DNA of 8,904 bases, taken from positions 1 to 8,904 of the forward strand of contig SLIS01000008.1 of NCBI GenBank assembly GCA_007135505.1, in the 5' to 3' direction. Shown piece by piece: positions 5,260 to 8,904 of this stretch. This DNA comes from Halovivax sp. (lineage in GTDB: Archaea > Halobacteriota > Halobacteria > Halobacteriales > Natrialbaceae). Under the pieces are notes generated by a model, which saw only the letters and a program-made list of their open reading frames with translations, was not told the DNA's origin and ran no database searches. Every line of letters starts with the position of its first letter. Within the stretch, counting starts at the first letter, position 1. The translations under genes and the position numbers were made by a program.

Positions 5260-6600
5260 TCACTCGTAACGGGTGTCGAGGACGGCACCGGGCTCGCGAT
5301 AGGTCCCGTCGTGGCGGTGGCAGTGACTCTGGCGATTGCTGTCGGAGACGGAGTGATACTCCGGCGTTTCGCGCTCGCAGACGCTTCCGAACTCCTCGGC
5401 GAACAGTTCGAGTGCGCCGGCTTCGTCCTGTTCACGAGCGTGCTCGGCGATCTCGTCGAGGACGGACTGGACCGACCCCGGCACGGTCACGTCGCCGAAC
5501 AGTTCGTCGTAGGTCTCTTCGACGGTCGCAAATCGCGTTCGCTTGCCCATCTTCGACCGGACACGCTCTCTGATCGAGCGCTCGGCACGCTCACGCTCTC
5601 TGAGGATTTCCCGCAGCGTGTTCAACCGGGACCAGAGTTCGTCGCTGAGGTCGTTGTACTCCTCCGGACGGATCCGGGCCGGACAGCGGGTGCTGAACGG
5701 ACACCCGGAGGGTGGATACCGCGGATTCGGCGGCGTCCCGTGGAGGATGATCCGGTCCCGATCGATCGTCGGGTCGGGGTCCGGGATGGCCGACAGAAGC
5801 GCGTGGGTGTAGGGATTTGCCGGATCGGTGAACAACTCCTCCGTCGGACCAATCTCCATGACGTTGCCGAGGTACATAACGGCGACCCGATCGCAGATGT
5901 GTCGGACGACAGATAGGTCGTGTGCGATGAACAGGTAGGTCAGCCCGAACTCGTCCTGTAACTCCTCGAGGAGGTTGATGATCTCGGCCTGGACGGAAAC
6001 GTCGAGCGCGGAGACCGGTTCGTCGAGGACGATGAAGTCGGGTTCGAGCGCCAGCGTGCGAGCGATGCCGATCCGCTGGCGCTGCCCGCCGGAGAACTGG
6101 TGTGGATACCGGTAGTAGTGTTCGCGGCGGAGGCCGACGGTATCGAGCAGTTCCTTGACGTGCTGGCGACGCTCCGGGGGCGTCTTCCAGTCGTGGACGT
6201 CGAGCGGTTCGCGGATGATTTCGCCGATCGTCATCCGATCGTTCAGGCTCGATTCCGGGTCCTGAAAGACCATCTGTGCGTTCCGGCGCCACTCGTGGAG
6301 GTCGTCCCCACTGAGGGTCGTGACGTCCGTCCCGTCGAATCGCACCGCTCCCTCGGTTGCCTCCTCGAGCCGGAGGAGAGTCCGACCGAGCGTCGTCTTC
6401 CCGCAGCCGGATTCGCCGACGAGTCCGAGCGTTTCGCCGCGGTAGATGTCGAACGAGACGCCGTCGACTGCCTTGACCGGCGAGCCGCCGAACAGGCCGC
6501 CGCCCTCGTAGTAGGTCTTCAGGTTATCGACCTCGACCATCACGTCGCCGGTGCGTTCCGTTCGCTCGTCGGATTCGGGTGTAATCGTGTTCTGGCTCAT
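5260..6600 (-). CDS. dppF: Peptide-type ABC transporter ATPase, DppF/OppF family, with an extra C-terminal block
   Basis: A 446-aa cytoplasmic ATPase subunit that, with DppD, powers peptide import through the DppBC channel. Seen: Walker A GESGCGKT (62-69), Q-loop Gln113 in VFQDP, signature FSGGQRQR (169-176), Walker B FIVLDE (189-194), D-loop SALD (197-200), switch His227, and the oligopeptide-type C-terminal region starting [16 protein letters not shown] (262-277). Family members have a four-cysteine motif there, reported to hold a [4Fe-4S] cluster in DppD-type proteins. Here Cys300 and Cys306 are followed only at Cys408 and Cys427, so about 95 residues (308-405) are inserted where some 7 are usual. 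The insert is charged and helical, including [14 protein letters not shown] (335-348). The ATG at 6600 overlaps the dppD stop as ATGA and has a strong Shine-Dalgarno. The actual substrate (dipeptide, oligopeptide or another small ligand) cannot be read from the sequence; the symbol denotes the family. Confidence 0.93.
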   Translation of the reverse strand: MSQNTITPESDERTERTGDVMVEVDNLKTYYEGGGLFGGSPVKAVDGVSFDIYRGETLGLVGESGCGKTTLGRTLLRLEEATEGAVRFDGTDVTTLSGDDLHEWRRNAQMVFQDPESSLNDRMTIGEIIREPLDVHDWKTPPERRQHVKELLDTVGLRREHYYRYPHQFSGGQRQRIGIARTLALEPDFIVLDEPVSALDVSVQAEIINLLEELQDEFGLTYLFIAHDLSVVRHICDRVAVMYLGNVMEIGPTEELFTDPANPYTHALLSAIPDPDPTIDRDRIILHGTPPNPRYPPSGCPFSTRCPARIRPEEYNDLSDELWSRLNTLREILRERERAERSIRERVRSKMGKRTRFATVEETYDELFGDVTVPGSVQSVLDEIAEHAREQDEAGALELFAEEFGSVCERETPEYHSVSDSNRQSHCHRHDGTYREPGAVLDTRYE

Positions 6601-7952
6601 CGGTCCTCACCTCGGTTCGCCGCTTCGTTTCGCCGCTGGTGGTAGTCGACGGCCGCGTCGGTCGGGAGGTCGTCGGGATACAGCAAGCAGGCGGCGGTGT
6701 GTGGTTCGTCGTCGCTCTCCTCGACCGTGACGCCGACGGGGTGGACCAGTTCGCACTCGTCGAACGCCTTTGGACATCGCGGGGCGAAGCGACAGCTGGT
6801 CGCCGGCTCGTTCGGCGTCGGGACGTTCCCGTCGATCGTGTTCAGCTTCTCGCCCGTCTGTGCGCCCGGGATCGATTCGAGCAGCCCCTGGGTGTAGGGA
6901 TGCCTGGGGTTCTGGAACAGTCGTCGAACGTCTGCCGTCTCGATGATCTCGCCGGCGTACATGACGTTCACCCGGTCGGAGACCTCCGCGATGACGCCCA
7001 TGTCGTGGGTGATGAACATGATCGCGAGGTCGCGTTCGCGTTGCAGATCCTCGAGCAAGTCGAGAATCTGGGCCTGGATCGTCACGTCGAGCGCCGTCGT
7101 CGGTTCGTCGCAGATCAGTACCTCGGGGTCGCAGGCGAGCGCCATCGCGATCACGGCTCGCTGGCGCATCCCGCCCGAGAACTGGTGTGGGTACTCCTTC
7201 ACCCGTCGGCGGGCGTCGGGAATGCCGACCGCCTCTAGCAACCGGGCGGCTTCTCTGGTCGCCGCCTTGCCCTTGATCCCCTGGTGGAGTTTGAGGGCTT
7301 CTTTGATCTGGTTCCCGACGGTATAAACGGGATTGAGACTCGTCAGTGGATCCTGAAAGACCATCGCGATGTGGTCGCCCCGGATCCGACGCATCGATTC
7401 GCCGTGCAGACGGGTTATCTCGACGAACCCGTCGGTGATTCCGTCGGCGCCACTCCCGCTTCGGTCCTCGACGAACACGAACGCATTCTCGTCGACGATC
7501 CCGAGTTCGGTCCCGTACGCGGTGACGACGTCCGAAAGCGGTACGTCGGCGGCGTCCTCGCATCCGAACGTCTCCGCCGTTGCCGAAATGCCGTCGCGGC
7601 TGAGCAATTCCTCGACGTCGTACGTCGCCTCGAGCGCCGCTACGTCGACGACGTTATCCGAAAAGTTCGAGGCGTACTCCCGGACCGTCTCGAGGTGTCG
7701 GAACCGGATACTGCTGCCGTCGAGGACGTGACCGGGAGATTCGACCAGTCCCATGAGCGATCGCGCGGTGACGCTCTTGCCCGATCCGCTCTCCCCGACG
7801 ATGCCGACCGTCTCGCCGGCCCGGATGTTGAACGAGACGCCGTCGACCGCCCTGACCGTTTCCTTGTCGGTGTAAAACGCCGTCTGGAGGTTTCGCACCT
7901 CGACGATCGGTTTCGCCTGAGCCGAGGCGGTCCGTGGCGATTCCATCGCCAT
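6597..7952 (-). CDS. dppD: Peptide-type ABC transporter ATPase, DppD/OppD family, with an insert between Walker A and Q-loop
   Basis: A 451-aa partner ATPase of the importer. Seen: Walker A GESGSGKS (53-60), Q-loop Gln200 in [12 protein letters not shown], signature FSGGMRQR (258-265), Walker B VLICDE (278-283), D-loop TALD (286-289), switch His316 in FITHD, and the C-terminal peptide-family region with [13 protein letters not shown] (351-363). The four cysteines are Cys387, Cys393, Cys400 and Cys422 in the normal spacing, so an iron-sulfur cluster as reported for DppD relatives is likely. From Walker A to Q-loop is 140 residues against roughly 48 in E. coli OppD. The extra 90 or so (about 85-177) are acidic, lack any ATPase motif and include [20 protein letters not shown] (111-130). 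Both strong catalytic halves are intact, so it should be active. The ATG at 7952 overlaps the dppC stop by one base (TGATG) and has a Shine-Dalgarno; an in-frame ATG two codons later is less well placed. Confidence 0.94.
   Translation of the reverse strand: MAMESPRTASAQAKPIVEVRNLQTAFYTDKETVRAVDGVSFNIRAGETVGIVGESGSGKSVTARSLMGLVESPGHVLDGSSIRFRHLETVREYASNFSDNVVDVAALEATYDVEELLSRDGISATAETFGCEDAADVPLSDVVTAYGTELGIVDENAFVFVEDRSGSGADGITDGFVEITRLHGESMRRIRGDHIAMVFQDPLTSLNPVYTVGNQIKEALKLHQGIKGKAATREAARLLEAVGIPDARRRVKEYPHQFSGGMRQRAVIAMALACDPEVLICDEPTTALDVTIQAQILDLLEDLQRERDLAIMFITHDMGVIAEVSDRVNVMYAGEIIETADVRRLFQNPRHPYTQGLLESIPGAQTGEKLNTIDGNVPTPNEPATSCRFAPRCPKAFDECELVHPVGVTVEESDDEPHTAACLLYPDDLPTDAAVDYHQRRNEAANRGEDR
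6607..6613 (-). promoter_or_regulatory. Shine-Dalgarno sequence of dppF
   Basis: GAGGTGA on the minus strand ends 6 nt before the ATG at 6600, inside the last codons of dppD. It matches the archaeal 16S anti-Shine-Dalgarno well and fixes this start. It contrasts with the leaderless single genes elsewhere in the window. Confidence 0.65.
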
Positions 7953-8904
7953 CAGGCACCACCTCCGCCGGCAGTCGCGCCACCCTGGTCGCCGACGTCG
8001 GCCTCCGGATCGATCGCGTCGCGGATACCGTCACCGAGGGCGTTGAACGCCGTCACGACGAAGACGATCATCACGCCGGAGATCGTCGCGACGTGGTACG
8101 ACGACGTGCCGATGTACGGTTGGCCCTGATCGATGAGGCGGCCCCACTCGGGCGTCGGCGCGCTGATGCCGAGCCCGAGGAATGTGAGCGCGGCCGTCAC
8201 GATGATCACGCTCCCGAGTAGCAACGACGCGTAAATCATGATGTACCCCGCGATGTACGGCGCCATGTGCTTGCGCATTATCGCCAGCGGCGACTGGCCG
8301 TAGCTTTTGGCGGCATCGACCCAGTCCTGTTCGGCGACCTGCAGGGACGGACCACGTATCGCTCGCCACATGCCGGGCCAGAACGCGAATGCGTATATCA
8401 GCGCCAGTAGCAGGCCTCCGTCGAGCGGTCTCGCGATCGGGTGATTCGCCTCGGCGAACAGGACGGACATGAGCATAATGAGGAGGAACGCCGGAATCGA
8501 AATGATGGTATCACTGGCGATCACCGTCAGGATGTCGGCGACGCCCTTGTAGAAGGCGGTGATCAGCGACAGCACGACGGCGATGAGGCCTCCGAGACCG
8601 ATCGCCGTAATCCCGATGATCAGCGACGTTTTCGCCCCGTGGGCGAGGTTCGTCAGTAGATCCTGGCCCCTCGGGGTGGTCCCGAGCGGGGCCCACCGGT
8701 CGTACTGGTCGTAGCTCCACGGACCGACCGTGTGCTGGCCGTCGGATCGAGTATTGATGTTTGCGGAACCGTGAGTGATCGACTCGACCTCGCCGTCCTC
8801 GTTCAGATACTCGAACTCGTGTTCGAACGGCTGGTAGACGTTGTGTTCTACCGGAGTTGGGCTGATGGCAGGTGCCCACAGCGCCATGACGAGGAACACG
8901 ATCA
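7952..8904 (-). CDS. dppC: Peptide-type ABC transporter permease, DppC/OppC family (N-terminus beyond the right edge)
   Basis: An integral membrane subunit forming half of the import channel; about 317 residues are visible. Numbered from the codon at 8899: end of helix 1 with ALWAPAISP (6-14), an extracytoplasmic loop, GTTPRGQD (73-80; the family's GTDxxGRD), then hydrophobic helices at about 92-116, 122-148, 162-180, 217-240 and 267-289. The cytoplasmic ATPase-docking loop WVDAAKSYGQSPLAIMRKHM (193-212) fits the EAA motif, and LTFLGLGISAPTPEWG (238-253) is a DppC hallmark. The loop between helix 1 and the GTD motif has about 60 residues, roughly 30 more than usual, and is rich in Glu and Asp. 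The frame is open to the window edge, and the GTG at 8899 lies inside helix 1, so the true start is outside. The Gly-rich tail overlaps the dppD ribosome binding site and start. Confidence 0.93.
   Translation of the reverse strand, partial: IVFLVMALWAPAISPTPVEHNVYQPFEHEFEYLNEDGEVESITHGSANINTRSDGQHTVGPWSYDQYDRWAPLGTTPRGQDLLTNLAHGAKTSLIIGITAIGLGGLIAVVLSLITAFYKGVADILTVIASDTIISIPAFLLIMLMSVLFAEANHPIARPLDGGLLLALIYAFAFWPGMWRAIRGPSLQVAEQDWVDAAKSYGQSPLAIMRKHMAPYIAGYIMIYASLLLGSVIIVTAALTFLGLGISAPTPEWGRLIDQGQPYIGTSSYHVATISGVMIVFVVTAFNALGDGIRDAIDPEADVGDQGGATAGGGGA
7960..7966 (-). promoter_or_regulatory. Shine-Dalgarno sequence of dppD
   Basis: GGAGGTG on the minus strand lies 7 nt before the ATG at 7952, within the glycine codons at the end of dppC. 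It is a near-perfect match to the anti-Shine-Dalgarno and supports this start over the ATG at 7946. Confidence 0.65.

Noticed and set aside
4227..5435. Open minus-strand frame of about 402 codons across the 173-aa and membrane-protein genes
   Set aside because: Its translation is Arg/His/Gly-rich without structure. It overlaps two frames with acidic composition and sensible promoter and operon spacing.
6607..7563. Alternative minus-strand frame of about 318 codons inside dppD
   Set aside because: It is a shifted frame of dppD with an Arg-rich translation. All ATPase motifs are in the dppD frame.
1..8904. Mobile elements, CRISPR arrays, defence or toxin-antitoxin systems, RNA genes
   Set aside because: I found no regularly spaced repeats, terminal inverted repeats, transposase or nuclease motifs, or tRNA/rRNA-like segments. 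All long frames are accounted for by housekeeping, transport or small unknown proteins.

Overview
This 8.9 kb window looks like an ordinary chromosomal stretch from a halophilic archaeon (class Halobacteria). The DNA is GC-rich. The predicted proteins are strongly acidic. The reading frames opposite the genes stay open for hundreds of codons, as expected at this GC content. Several genes have an AT-rich TATA-like element centred about 27-30 nt upstream of the start codon with no Shine-Dalgarno sequence between, which is the haloarchaeal leaderless pattern. I cannot name a genus. I saw no rRNA, tRNA, CRISPR array, insertion sequence, prophage or toxin-antitoxin gene. No stretch longer than about 140 bp lacks a gene.

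Left part (1-2972). Three minus-strand genes each stand apart, separated by about 100 bp. They are the start of coaBC (coenzyme A synthesis; runs off the left edge), an NAD(P)-dependent extended SDR sugar-type dehydrogenase/epimerase, and a reduced thioredoxin-reductase-like flavoprotein that has kept only the FAD half. Divergent from the last is a plus-strand SRPBCC/START-like lipid- or ligand-binding protein.

Middle part (2973-5257). A short convergent spacer is followed, on the minus strand, by an M42 metallo-aminopeptidase with a complete set of metal-binding residues, a 173-aa soluble protein of unknown function, and a three-helix membrane protein of unknown function. The first two have their own leaderless-type promoters. 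The membrane protein instead sits at the end of the transporter operon.

Right part (5260-8904). A tightly packed minus-strand operon encodes a peptide-type ABC importer in the order permease (dppC, runs off the right edge), ATPase (dppD), ATPase (dppF), then the small membrane protein. Stop and start codons overlap by 1-4 nt (dppC/dppD and dppD/dppF) or lie 2 nt apart. Good Shine-Dalgarno sequences precede dppD and dppF, unlike the leaderless genes. The binding protein (dppA) and first permease (dppB) are expected just beyond the right edge. Imported peptides would be cut in the cytoplasm by enzymes such as the nearby M42 peptidase; this link is inference from proximity.

I did not find an evidently new system. 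The most unusual feature is architectural. Both ATPases carry an extra block of about 90-95 residues at different sites: between Walker A and the Q-loop in DppD, and between the second and third cysteines of the C-terminal cysteine motif in DppF. The permease has an enlarged acidic external loop. The uncharacterised membrane protein that shares the operon, and the stripped-down flavoprotein, are the other items worth following.
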